In this document: positions 1-8,097 of the stretch, one piece after another | How positions within the stretch are numbered: the first letter of the stretch is position 1 | Layout of the letters: each line of letters starts with the position of its first letter | NCBI RefSeq assembly: GCF_009937955.1 | Contig: NZ_AP018439.1 | Coordinates: 5,952,001 to 6,016,000 of the forward strand | DNA: 64,000 bases | Reading direction: 5' to 3' | Origin: Undibacterium sp. KW1 | GTDB lineage: Bacteria; Pseudomonadota; Gammaproteobacteria; Burkholderiales; Burkholderiaceae_D | Notes under the pieces: generated by a model | Seen by the model: only the letters and a program-made list of their open reading frames with translations | Databases searched by the model: none | Told to the model about the DNA's origin: nothing | Made by a program: the position numbers and the translations under genes

Positions 1-2753
1 GTCTCTATGCCATGATCGACCGCATTACGCAGGATATGCATCAGCGGGTCTGTCAGGTCATTGAGCATATTGCTATCGATATTGGTATTCGCACCCAGGA
101 TGTTCAGGTTGACCTGTTTATCAAGCAGGCGACAAGTCTGGCGCACACTGCGTTGCAGGCGCGAGACGATAGTCGTGACCGGCACCAGCCGCGTACGTAT
201 CACGGCATGCTGGTTTTCCATTTGCAGGCGGCGCTGTACTTCCAGCAATTCAGCCAGGCCGTGCAATTGTTCGTCGATATGGCTGGACATTTCGAAAGCA
301 TCGGTGCGTGCCTCTACCAGTTGTGCGGTAATGGTATGCAGCTCGCTGTAACGTTCAAATTCCAGTGGATCAAAATCACCATCGGTAGTGCTGATGCTGG
401 CCTTTTTCTGCGGGCTGCTCATGCCACGTACATCAACCAGAGTTTCGAGGTCAGCAATCAGTTTCTGGAACAGGATATCGTGTTTTTGTATGGCTTTTGA
501 TTGTTTTTGCGTTTGCTTCAATTGTTCCTGGATTTGCGCATTCGAGATAACATTTTCACCTGCGAGGCGCAGCAGTTCATCCACCACTTTCGCAGGTACA
601 CGCAACATCGGTTCAGCCGCATGAGAACCAGGTTCGACCAGGTCAAGTACAGCGCCAGAAGATTGCGGGAGCGGGGTATTTGCAACAGGCGCAGCGACTG
701 CTACAGCTTCGCTGTGGACAACAAATTCACCACTGCGCATATAGCTGACATAATCGCAAATCTGTTGCAGCAGCTGTTGCGACTGTGCCGGCGCCGGTGC
801 TGTACCGCCATCGACCACAGCCTCACCCATGGCTTCGAGACAATCGCCAGCCTCGGTCAGCAATTCTGCCAGTGCATTGTCGGGCAGGCTTTGTTTATCA
901 GTGAGGACAATCAGTAAATCTTCCAGGTGATGGGTCAGGTTGGCGATACCTGCTATGCCTACGGTGTTGGCAGCACCCTTCAGGGTATGCGCGGCACGCT
1001 TGGCTTGCTCTATGTCCTGCATGCTGCCAGCACCATTTGAAAATTTTTCTATGGCGCTGGTGAAATTACCTACCTGCACAGGCAGTTCCTGCAAGAGACC
1101 ATCGAATAATTCTGTATTCAAATCATCTGGCAGTTGTATGGACACATCGCCTGCAGTGATGGCAATGACAGCGGCTGCTTCATCTTGATGGTCTGCTATC
1201 AGATTGATATTGATGAGTTCTGCGAACAGCGATTCATTGCCGTCCATAACCGCAGTCAGTGACCAGCAAGAGTCCATCAACAGGGATAATAATTCCAGTG
1301 CCGCGATTTCTTCTTTGGGCGCCGACAGGTAGGCATTCAACTTCGCTGGCAATACGCCCAGCAAGCTGACTTGCTGCGCATCCAGCGCCTGTGTTTGGGT
1401 TGCGACCATGCCTGCCAGCAAGGACAAAAATTGATGCAAGGCAGTCAGGCCTATGGATTCTGAAGTAGCGGCGATGCGCAACAAGGCTTCGACATAATTC
1501 TGCAATGCCAGACTGCGCTGTTCATCATCACCAGATGCCACGACTGTTGCCAGGTCTTCTGCCAGCATATTACCCATGAGACCGAATTCTTTGGCGAATA
1601 GCGCCAGCATATCGCTACTGACTTCCTGCGCGGCAACGCTGGTCGTCTGCACACCACCCGCATCTAACGCCTCTTCTTCCCCCTCCTCTGTGCCTTCATG
1701 GTCCACGTCATCCCTGTTATCGCTCTGTTGCAACTCCGTGTAGGTAGCACCGTTTACTGCTTCTTGCCTGTTCCATGCCGGGTCATACACAAGATCGAGC
1801 ACACTGGCTGCGACTTCTGGATTTTCTGCATCAGCAATTGCGTCCATGAGCATCAGCGGGAAGCGTTGCAGCAAATCCAGTTCGGTTTCATTGACAGGGT
1901 CTGCATGTGCGGACCTCATGATGACAACATCGGCAAAAGCCTGGCAGGCATCTGCCACTACGTGCAGGTTCAACTGACTTGCACAACTTGAAAAACCCAG
2001 CAACTGCGCCGCATAAGCTTGCAAGGTCGCCGCATCATTGTCACCACCCTGGGCAAAGTGTTCATCCGCAGCCAGGCTCATGATGAGTGCATCCAGCGCT
2101 TCATGTAATGCTGAAGTTGATGTATCTGCTGTATCTGCTGTATCTACTGTATTTACGTATACCGGGGATGTTTCTGGCTCAGTGATTTCTGCAGTTCCAG
2201 CTTGTGCCGCCTGTGCATTGTGTGCATCTGCTTGATTCAATAAAGCGATCTCTGCCGTGGCTGGCGCAGGTACCAGGAACAAAGGGGGAGGCTCTTCCAC
2301 TTCAGCTACTGGCGTCAGCGGATCACTATTCAGCAGTTGCCTGAGCTCACAGGAATCACCAAGGCTCAAAGGAATAGGCCAGCTGGCTGTCGAAAGATGA
2401 TCTATCAGGGTTTCTATATTCTTGTCGCCATGATTCAGGGCATGGCTGGCCAGCAAATCTGGCCATTCGCTAAGCAGATGATATTCTTCATCCGTGAGGC
2501 GGCGGTTCTGGTTATACAGGCTGATGAGGTTACGTTCTATCAGCGCACATACCCAGTGCAGGCCGGGCATGTCAGCAGCACTGGCTGCCGCGCGTATGCG
2601 GCGCAATTGCTCGATATAACAAGCCAGGGCACGCGTGACTACTGCAACATCGGTCGAATGCGTGGCATCGGTTTCCAGCGCGTTGAATACCTCATCAAGG
2701 GCGCCGAGGACAATATGGCTGAAATCTGTAGCCTGGTTTTCTAGCTGTTCCAT
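1..2753 (-). CDS. chpA: ChpA/PilL-like chemotaxis histidine kinase, partial
   Basis: Open frame of 917 codons reading off the left edge, with ATG at 2753. The first 550 residues are acidic, Ala/Leu-rich and helical, as in the degenerate HPt-like repeats of ChpA proteins. A clear HPt site (AAHTLKGAANTVG) puts the phosphorylatable His near residue 589. A CheA-type dimerisation helix pair starts near residue 715 (VPAKVVDELLRLAGENV), and the frame ends in the ATPase N-box (HILRNAVDHGIE). The rest of the ATPase, the CheW-like domain and any receiver lie outside the window. It is last in an operon of receivers, CheW-like adaptor and chemoreceptor, which is the Pil-Chp arrangement controlling type IV pili. 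The symbol follows that context; a wsp- or che-type role is less likely. Confidence 0.85.
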   Translation of the reverse strand, partial: MEQLENQATDFSHIVLGALDEVFNALETDATHSTDVAVVTRALACYIEQLRRIRAAASAADMPGLHWVCALIERNLISLYNQNRRLTDEEYHLLSEWPDLLASHALNHGDKNIETLIDHLSTASWPIPLSLGDSCELRQLLNSDPLTPVAEVEEPPPLFLVPAPATAEIALLNQADAHNAQAAQAGTAEITEPETSPVYVNTVDTADTADTSTSALHEALDALIMSLAADEHFAQGGDNDAATLQAYAAQLLGFSSCASQLNLHVVADACQAFADVVIMRSAHADPVNETELDLLQRFPLMLMDAIADAENPEVAASVLDLVYDPAWNRQEAVNGATYTELQQSDNRDDVDHEGTEEGEEEALDAGGVQTTSVAAQEVSSDMLALFAKEFGLMGNMLAEDLATVVASGDDEQRSLALQNYVEALLRIAATSESIGLTALHQFLSLLAGMVATQTQALDAQQVSLLGVLPAKLNAYLSAPKEEIAALELLSLLMDSCWSLTAVMDGNESLFAELININLIADHQDEAAAVIAITAGDVSIQLPDDLNTELFDGLLQELPVQVGNFTSAIEKFSNGAGSMQDIEQAKRAAHTLKGAANTVGIAGIANLTHHLEDLLIVLTDKQSLPDNALAELLTEAGDCLEAMGEAVVDGGTAPAPAQSQQLLQQICDYVSYMRSGEFVVHSEAVAVAAPVANTPLPQSSGAVLDLVEPGSHAAEPMLRVPAKVVDELLRLAGENVISNAQIQEQLKQTQKQSKAIQKHDILFQKLIADLETLVDVRGMSSPQKKASISTTDGDFDPLEFERYSELHTITAQLVEARTDAFEMSSHIDEQLHGLAELLEVQRRLQMENQHAVIRTRLVPVTTIVSRLQRSVRQTCRLLDKQVNLNILGANTNIDSNMLNDLTDPLMHILRNAVDHGIE

Positions 2754-2823
2754 ACTGCCTCAGACGGGTGAGTTGGAAAGAAAGAAACCTGCGCAAATGC
2801 ATGCGCAGGTTTGAGTGGTGGTA

Positions 2824-4629
2824 TCAGGCTGCCAGTTTGAAAACGCGCACGGTGGACAATAACATCCTTGCATATTCCACCAGGTTGGTGGTTTGTGCCG
2901 ACTGTTCATCAAGTTGCAAACTGGTTTGCTGATTGGTTTTCTTGATCTGTATCGCTCTGTCCAGCAATTCCTGGCTGGCCTTGGCCTGACCATGGGATTT
3001 GATGGCGATCTGCTGTACTGATTCCACCAGTTCAGTCGTCGCATTTTGAGTAGCCTGCATTTGCAAACCAGCCTGTTCTGCCAGACGGCTGCCTTCTACC
3101 ACCTGGGCAATTGCCGAGTTCATGGTATTCACCGTATCTGAGGTTTCCAGTTGGATGTTATTGACCAGGCCGGAAATTTGCAGCGTCGCTTGGCGCGCAT
3201 TTTCTGCCAACCTTTGCACCTCATCCGCAACCACCGCAAAACCACGACCGGCTTCACCGGCTGAGGCAGCATGCATACTCGCATTCAAAGCCAGGATGTG
3301 GGTACGTTCTGCAATCGCGTTAATCAGACCGACCACGCCGGAAATTTCTTGTGAACGTTCACCCAGGCGTTTAATCCGTTTTTCTGTTTCACGTATGATG
3401 TCGCGGGTACTGTTAATACCACCCACGGTACTGGTTACCGTATCCATCGCCAGTTGTGTTGAGCGTATCGCATTGTCAGCAGCGCGGTTGCAGGTTTGAG
3501 CCAGGTCAGCAATATTGCGCATTTCTTCAGAAGCGGTCGATAATGAAACGGTAGTGTGTTCCACTTCCAGTCTTTCTTCTGCTGCTGCGGCCATCACGTT
3601 GTCGGACTGGGCTTTCACTTTCAGCGTGGCTTCTGTCACGTCGGCAGAAATATTACTTACATCACGCAACACTTTGGCAGTTTCACTGGTCAGCATGTTC
3701 AGGGCATCGGATACTGCACCTGTCACATCGGCAGATACCGGTACTTTGACAGTCAAATCCCTGCTCGCGAGTTGCGCCACCGCCTGCAGCAAGACCAGCA
3801 CGGATTCATTGAGTTTTTCATTTTCATCTTCGATGGATTTGCGGCTGGCTTCACGTTCATCCACCATCCTGTCGAACTGGCGTGAGAGTTTGCCAATTTC
3901 GTCCGGTTGAGTGCTGCGCGCCCTGACGCTGGCATCACCCTGTGTCAATTTCTGCATAACGCCGATCAGATGTGATACCGGTTTGGTAATACTACGCGTC
4001 ATCCAGTAAGCAACACCTGCTGCCAGCAAGATGGACAAGGCTGCCACCAGGGCCAAAATGTTTTTCGCACTCAGGTAAGTGCTGTCGGCTGCGGCACCAT
4101 CCTTGTTCACCAATTTTGTTTGGTAGTCGATCAAGGCATCCATGGAAGAAAACCATTTCTCCTGATCGGCTTGCAGGTTGCCAAGCAGCCAGGCTGTGGC
4201 TTCAGTCTTTTTACCTTCAGTCGCCAGGCGCATGAATTCCCTTTGCGAAGTACCATATTTGGTACGTGCTTCAGTCGCTGTCTGGAAGATGCCTTTTTCT
4301 TCATCGCTGGCAATCAGTTTTTCAAAACCGGCGATGTTTTCTTCCTGGTTCTGTCTGCGTGACAAAATCAGTTGCTGTTCTTTTTCCACTGCCGATTGAT
4401 CGTTCAGGAGCAGCATATTACGCATGGAACGCGCATTGGCATTAACATTACCAAGCATCTTGTAGGCCAGCACAACTTTAGGGTAGCTACCATCCACAAT
4501 GCGGTGGGTACCATCATTGATGCTCTTCAGGTTGGACAGGGCCAGCCAGGCCGTTACCGCCAGCAGCAAGAGCACCGCTGTAAATCCCAGACTGAGCCGG
4601 ATACCAATATTCGGAGTACGTAATTTCAT
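2824..4629 (-). CDS. pilJ: methyl-accepting chemotaxis protein (PilJ-like)
   Basis: A 601-residue inner-membrane chemoreceptor. I chose the ATG at 4629 because GGAG sits 6 bases upstream; a GTG 12 bases further out is less likely. The first membrane segment is at about residues 9-31, followed by a periplasmic four-helix ligand domain, a second membrane segment near 190-212, a HAMP domain, and the cytoplasmic signalling coiled coil containing the hallmark tip AGEAGRGFAVVADEV. It presumably signals to the downstream ChpA-like kinase through the CheW-like protein encoded just upstream. The tip sequence makes the family assignment firm; the PilJ name rests on operon context, since the sensory domain looks like a generic 4HB_MCP fold. 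Confidence 0.85.
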   Translation of the reverse strand: MKLRTPNIGIRLSLGFTAVLLLLAVTAWLALSNLKSINDGTHRIVDGSYPKVVLAYKMLGNVNANARSMRNMLLLNDQSAVEKEQQLILSRRQNQEENIAGFEKLIASDEEKGIFQTATEARTKYGTSQREFMRLATEGKKTEATAWLLGNLQADQEKWFSSMDALIDYQTKLVNKDGAAADSTYLSAKNILALVAALSILLAAGVAYWMTRSITKPVSHLIGVMQKLTQGDASVRARSTQPDEIGKLSRQFDRMVDEREASRKSIEDENEKLNESVLVLLQAVAQLASRDLTVKVPVSADVTGAVSDALNMLTSETAKVLRDVSNISADVTEATLKVKAQSDNVMAAAAEERLEVEHTTVSLSTASEEMRNIADLAQTCNRAADNAIRSTQLAMDTVTSTVGGINSTRDIIRETEKRIKRLGERSQEISGVVGLINAIAERTHILALNASMHAASAGEAGRGFAVVADEVQRLAENARQATLQISGLVNNIQLETSDTVNTMNSAIAQVVEGSRLAEQAGLQMQATQNATTELVESVQQIAIKSHGQAKASQELLDRAIQIKKTNQQTSLQLDEQSAQTTNLVEYARMLLSTVRVFKLAA

Positions 4630-4704
4630 TTTGCTCTCCACAAGAAAAACATCAACAAAGACTGCTTTGTCAGATCAACAGAAGGGAATCAGCCAGGTAT
4701 CGCG

Positions 4705-5256
4705 TCAGGTATCCGTACTACGGCTGAGTTTTTCGAAAAAACTTTCATGATTGAAGTCCAGCCAGACCTTGTCATCCTTGACGAAAGCGGCTGGCACATA
4801 AGCCTCCAGCGTGGCTGGCAATTGCGGCATCTGGGTAATGGTGCGCAATTCGGTCAGCGGTTGCGGATAGCTGTCTATCAGCATGCCAACGGCGTTTTCT
4901 GCCTTGTCCAGTATCAGGAACAATTTTGACGGCGTGACTTCTGACCTGCGGCCACTGAGTACCAGTCCCAGATCAAAGATGGGTACCAGATTGCCGCGCA
5001 GGTTGATCAGCCCCAGCAGGAATGCCGGGGCCCCAGGCAGGGGAGCGACTGCCTGGGGTCGTATGACTTCACTGCCTGTTTCGGCCCTGATCAGCAGGTT
5101 CAGCGAAGCAACACGATAACCATAGCGCTTTCTTTCCATGAGCGGTGCTACATCGCTCCACAGCAAATCACCCGGAGGAGTAAAGCGTTCCAGCGCAACG
5201 CTGGGCGGCAGCCATTCTTTGGATTGCGCTGTATTGCCGGATGTAATCAGACTCAT
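4705..5256 (-). CDS. pilI: CheW-domain adaptor protein (PilI-like)
   Basis: A 183-residue protein with a single CheW fold. The central stretch LLGLINLRGNLVPIFDLG is the conserved CheW core that docks receptors to the kinase. Its ATG at 5256 is preceded by GGGAG with good spacing. It lies between the PilH-like regulator and the chemoreceptor, as pilI does in Pil-Chp operons. No signal peptide or membrane segment is visible, which fits a cytoplasmic scaffold. Confidence 0.88.
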   Translation of the reverse strand: MSLITSGNTAQSKEWLPPSVALERFTPPGDLLWSDVAPLMERKRYGYRVASLNLLIRAETGSEVIRPQAVAPLPGAPAFLLGLINLRGNLVPIFDLGLVLSGRRSEVTPSKLFLILDKAENAVGMLIDSYPQPLTELRTITQMPQLPATLEAYVPAAFVKDDKVWLDFNHESFFEKLSRSTDT

Positions 5257-5298
5257 GGCAGCTCCCTGCGTGAGTTGGCAGCGATCGGAAATCAGGTG

Positions 5299-5664
5299 TC
5301 AGGCAGCGATCTTGAGCTGCTCTATGATCTGATCAGCGGTATAAGGCTTGGCGACATAGCCTTTTGCACCTTGCAACTGACCCCAGATTTTGTCGGCCTT
5401 TTGCGATTTGCTGCTGACAAAGACGATGGGTATGCCCTTGGTGGCAGGGTCCTGGGTCAGGCTGCGACAGGCTTCATAACCATCCATTTCAGGCATGACG
5501 ATGTCGAGGAAAATGATGGATGGTTTTTCTGCCTTGGCTTTTTCCAGGGAATCCTTGCCACTGGAAGCCGTGACCACCATATAGCCAGCATCCGTCAGGA
5601 TGGCTTTGATATTGGCCAGTTCAGTAGCGGAATCGTCAACAACGAGGGCTTTTTTCATGCTCAT
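5299..5664 (-). CDS. pilH: single-domain response regulator (PilH-like)
   Basis: A stand-alone CheY-like receiver of 121 residues. The acidic pair is in ALVVDDS, the phospho-acceptor Asp in IIFLDIVMPEMDGYEA, the switch Ser in VFVSSKS and the Lys in YVAKPY. A longer in-frame start exists 48 bases upstream, but GGAG lies 6 bases before the ATG at 5664, so I start there. With no output domain it should act by protein contact or as a phosphate sink for the ChpA-like kinase, as known for PilH. Confidence 0.87.
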   Translation of the reverse strand: MSMKKALVVDDSATELANIKAILTDAGYMVVTASSGKDSLEKAKAEKPSIIFLDIVMPEMDGYEACRSLTQDPATKGIPIVFVSSKSQKADKIWGQLQGAKGYVAKPYTADQIIEQLKIAA

Positions 5665-5739
5665 GATGTACTCCATGTATAGATCAATCAAGCGCCCTGC
5701 TCCCCAGGGCATAGGTAAGGATGCTGATGCAGACTGGCT

Positions 5740-6165
5740 TCAGGTTCCCATGGCCAGTCCGTGGCTCTTGTCCAGACCTGTGCTCTCATCCACAGTGCTC
5801 AGGGTCTTTTCTACAACTGCACGAAATTTCAGATGCTCAACTGGCTTGGTCAGATAACTATTGCAACCCGAGAGGGAGCCACGTATACGGTCAAAGGGGG
5901 AGGACTTGCTGGTCAGCATGACCACAGGTGTACGCTTGGTTTGCGGATGGCGGCGTATGATCTTGCAGATTTCATAGCCATCAGCACCAGGCATGACAAT
6001 GTCGAGGAAGATGATGTCGTAGTTTTTCTTTTCCAGCATCTGCAGGGCTTGCTCGCCTGTCTCAGCGCAGTCAGAGGCGATTTTCATGGAGCGCAATTCA
6101 AGGTCTATCTTGATTCTGGCAGTGGGGCTGTCATCCACGATCAGGGCACGGTGACCACCCTGCAA
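5740..6165 (-). CDS. receiver domain, C-terminal half of a frameshifted response regulator (PilG-like)
   Basis: A complete CheY-like receiver: ALIVDDSPTAR, phospho-acceptor in IIFLDIVMPGADGYE, VVMLTSKS and YLTKP. The only available start is a TTG at 6165 with no ribosome binding site. The frame stays open upstream to a stop at 6205 and there reads as an Ala/Pro/Lys linker (AAPAAKKPPASVLQGG), typical of inter-domain linkers. The preceding gene ends inside this stretch in the other frame. I infer that the two halves were or are one protein of about 300 residues, split by a one-base slip at the run of six A at 6182-6187 (minus strand). The position first in the operon fits a PilG role. Confidence 0.75.
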   Translation of the reverse strand: MQGGHRALIVDDSPTARIKIDLELRSMKIASDCAETGEQALQMLEKKNYDIIFLDIVMPGADGYEICKIIRRHPQTKRTPVVMLTSKSSPFDRIRGSLSGCNSYLTKPVEHLKFRAVVEKTLSTVDESTGLDKSHGLAMGT

Positions 6166-6647
6166 GACCGAGGCTGGGGGCTTTTTTGCAGCAGGGGCTG
6201 CACATTAGCTGCTTTGTCCATTTCTGCTTTCTGGGCAACTGCTGCGCTGACGGGAGATGTTGCAGGCAACACCTTTTCCAGTTCATCTGCTACCTGGTCC
6301 AGCAAGGCCAGCATCTTGGTAGGAACCAGAGGATGCAATAAATGATATTTGCCAGGCTGTGCCTTGCCTGCATTGGAAATGAATACCGTTGCAGGTTCGG
6401 GGATACTGCGTGTTTCTATAAGTTCCTGTAAAGCTGCCCTGGCCTGGTTATTATCCGGATCGAGTATGACGATATCCGGGTCGCCAGCCTGGCTGGCATC
6501 GAACAAGGCATAGGAATGCCTGCGTCCACTCGCCATGGTCAGGCTAAGCACGCTGCGCACCAGACGCAATTCATACTCAGACAAACCGAACACACTAATC
6601 AGAATTTTTTTAGAAGCGCAGGGGAGCGCCGTAGAGATGCTGTTCAT
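6141..6647 (-). CDS. N-terminal half of the frameshifted two-receiver response regulator
   Basis: About 168 residues from ATG 6647, which has GAGG 9 bases upstream; a GTG at 6653 is the alternative. Residues 12-115 resemble a receiver fold (ILISVFGLSEYELRLVRS, then DPDIVILDPDN) but lack the usual acidic pair, so it is probably a pseudo-receiver. After about residue 145 the frame becomes an implausible sequence ending in SPQPRSCRVVTVP and stops inside the linker of the following receiver frame. Adding one A to the A-run at 6182-6187 joins the two frames cleanly. Whether this is a real mutation, programmed slippage or a sequencing error cannot be told here. Confidence 0.7.
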   Translation of the reverse strand: MNSISTALPCASKKILISVFGLSEYELRLVRSVLSLTMASGRRHSYALFDASQAGDPDIVILDPDNNQARAALQELIETRSIPEPATVFISNAGKAQPGKYHLLHPLVPTKMLALLDQVADELEKVLPATSPVSAAVAQKAEMDKAANVQPLLQKSPQPRSCRVVTVP

Positions 6648-6934
6648 GAGCACATGCCTCTTAACGAAAAACCGCCTATGCGGAATACGGTACCTGGCTG
6701 CCCTGCCGTGTTTAGCGAGGGCCCTGTAGTTTTGCGTCCCACGCTTTCGGGTGGTTTGCCTTTAAACAACGCTCACATTCTCACTATGGATTATCTCTTG
6801 TACATAGTGAAGAACATCAGCCACAGTGCTTCGTGTGAAGCACCGTTACCCCAATGTAGTTCAAGAATTTGCAGGCTTCAAGGAAAAAGTTAACATTTTT
6901 TTGCTTTTCTTTTTCCTTGCAAAAGGTACAAATT

Positions 6935-7663
6935 TCAGCCGCGCTGGCAAATTTTTGCATACTTTGTCAGCACCTCAACCATGCCCTGCTCCAGGCATTC
7001 GACGATGACTGCATGGCCTATGGATACTTCGAGTATGCCGGGTATGGTCAGGAACCTGGCCAGGTTGTCCAGATTCAGATCATGCCCGGCATTGACGCCC
7101 AGACCTGCATCCTGGGCACGTTTGGCGGCGGCGGCAAAGCCTTGCAATATCTGTTCACCTTTTGCTGTGCCAAAGTGCTCTGCATAGGGCTCTGTATATA
7201 ATTCGACACGGTCGGCACCGAGTTCTTTGGCCAGATGCATGTCCTGATTGTCGTAATCAATAAACAGGCTGCTGCGTATGCCCAGCGCCCTGAGTTCAGC
7301 CAGCACGGGGCGCAAGAATTCAGCATCCTTGCGCAAGTCCCAGCCATGGTCAGAAGTCAGCTGGTCCGGAGCATCCGGCACCAGCGTGCATTGCGCAGGC
7401 TTGTTGCGCTTCACGACGTCGAGGAATTCTGGTGCCGGATAACCCTCTACATTCAATTCCACGCCACGCGCCTGACACAGCACACCCAGAGTTTCCACAT
7501 CACTATACCGCGCATGCCTTTGATCCTGACGCGGATGCAGGGTAATGCCATGTGCACCGAGGTCCAGGCAGCGGGCAGCAAAGGCTTGCACATCAGGATA
7601 ATTACGGCCACGTGAATTGCGCAGCAAGGCGATTTTGTTGATGTTGATGGAGAGTGCGGTCAT
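6935..7663 (-). CDS. pdxJ: pyridoxine 5'-phosphate synthase
   Basis: A 242-residue TIM-barrel enzyme condensing 3-amino-2-oxopropyl phosphate with deoxyxylulose phosphate, the last step of DXP-dependent vitamin B6 synthesis. Family signatures are visible: SININKIALLRNSRG at the N-terminus, HGITLHPRQDQRH, NVEGYP, CTLVPD, and a C-terminal VSIGHAVI. The length is typical for PdxJ. It is transcribed leftwards as a single gene, with a dispersed repeat element upstream and 287 bp without a gene downstream. PLP made through this pathway serves bioA, bioF and the dehydratase at 24139-25080, but no co-regulation is visible. Confidence 0.96.
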   Translation of the reverse strand: MTALSININKIALLRNSRGRNYPDVQAFAARCLDLGAHGITLHPRQDQRHARYSDVETLGVLCQARGVELNVEGYPAPEFLDVVKRNKPAQCTLVPDAPDQLTSDHGWDLRKDAEFLRPVLAELRALGIRSSLFIDYDNQDMHLAKELGADRVELYTEPYAEHFGTAKGEQILQGFAAAAKRAQDAGLGVNAGHDLNLDNLARFLTIPGILEVSIGHAVIVECLEQGMVEVLTKYAKICQRG

Positions 7664-7831
7664 GGTGATTCCAAAGTCTGGGCAAGGTAATGAAAAATTG
7701 CTGGAACAATTTTCTGTTCAGGTATTCATCATGGACTTGCTTGCGTGTTTGTACAAGTAACACAGCGGGGTGATTTGTTGGTTCATCTGTTTTTTTATAA
7801 CTAACACTCATCTGATGAAATGCGATTAAAA

Positions 7832-8021
7832 CTCCCTCCCCTTCAAGGGGATGTCGTCGGGGTTTCACAAAGCTAGCTTTGTGCCGACAGAATCCAAGTC
7901 GCTTGCAAGCGGCGCGGTGGACGGGTTGGGGTGGGGATGGGTTTCGGTTAATGAAACACTTAATTAATTTGCGAAGGAAACCCGTCCCCATCCCCGCCTT
8001 CCCCTTGAAGGGGAAGGAGTG
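7832..8021. repeat. dispersed palindromic repeat, copy A
   Basis: Roughly 190 bp in the 434-bp gap between pdxJ and the carboxylase gene. The outer ends are inverted copies of a CTCC(C/T)TCCCCTTCAAGGGG motif, and an inner pair (GGTGGGGATGGGTTTC and its complement) is also inverted. A near-identical layout occurs at 20882-21071, and half of it occurs in reverse orientation at 60947-61072. No reading frame is present. It behaves like a MITE- or REP-type element; the rest of the gap shows nothing recognisable. Confidence 0.75.
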
Positions 8022-8097
8022 TATTCACATTTTTTTGCTACTCTATAAAAAAGCCAGCACAACTGTGCTGGCTTTACGGTACAAACTCCAGGCAAGC

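Noticed and set aside
6880-6925. Inverted CAAGGAAAAAG/CTTTTTCCTTG near the pdxJ end
   Set aside because: A possible terminator, but the T-run lies within the arm rather than after it, so it is not called.
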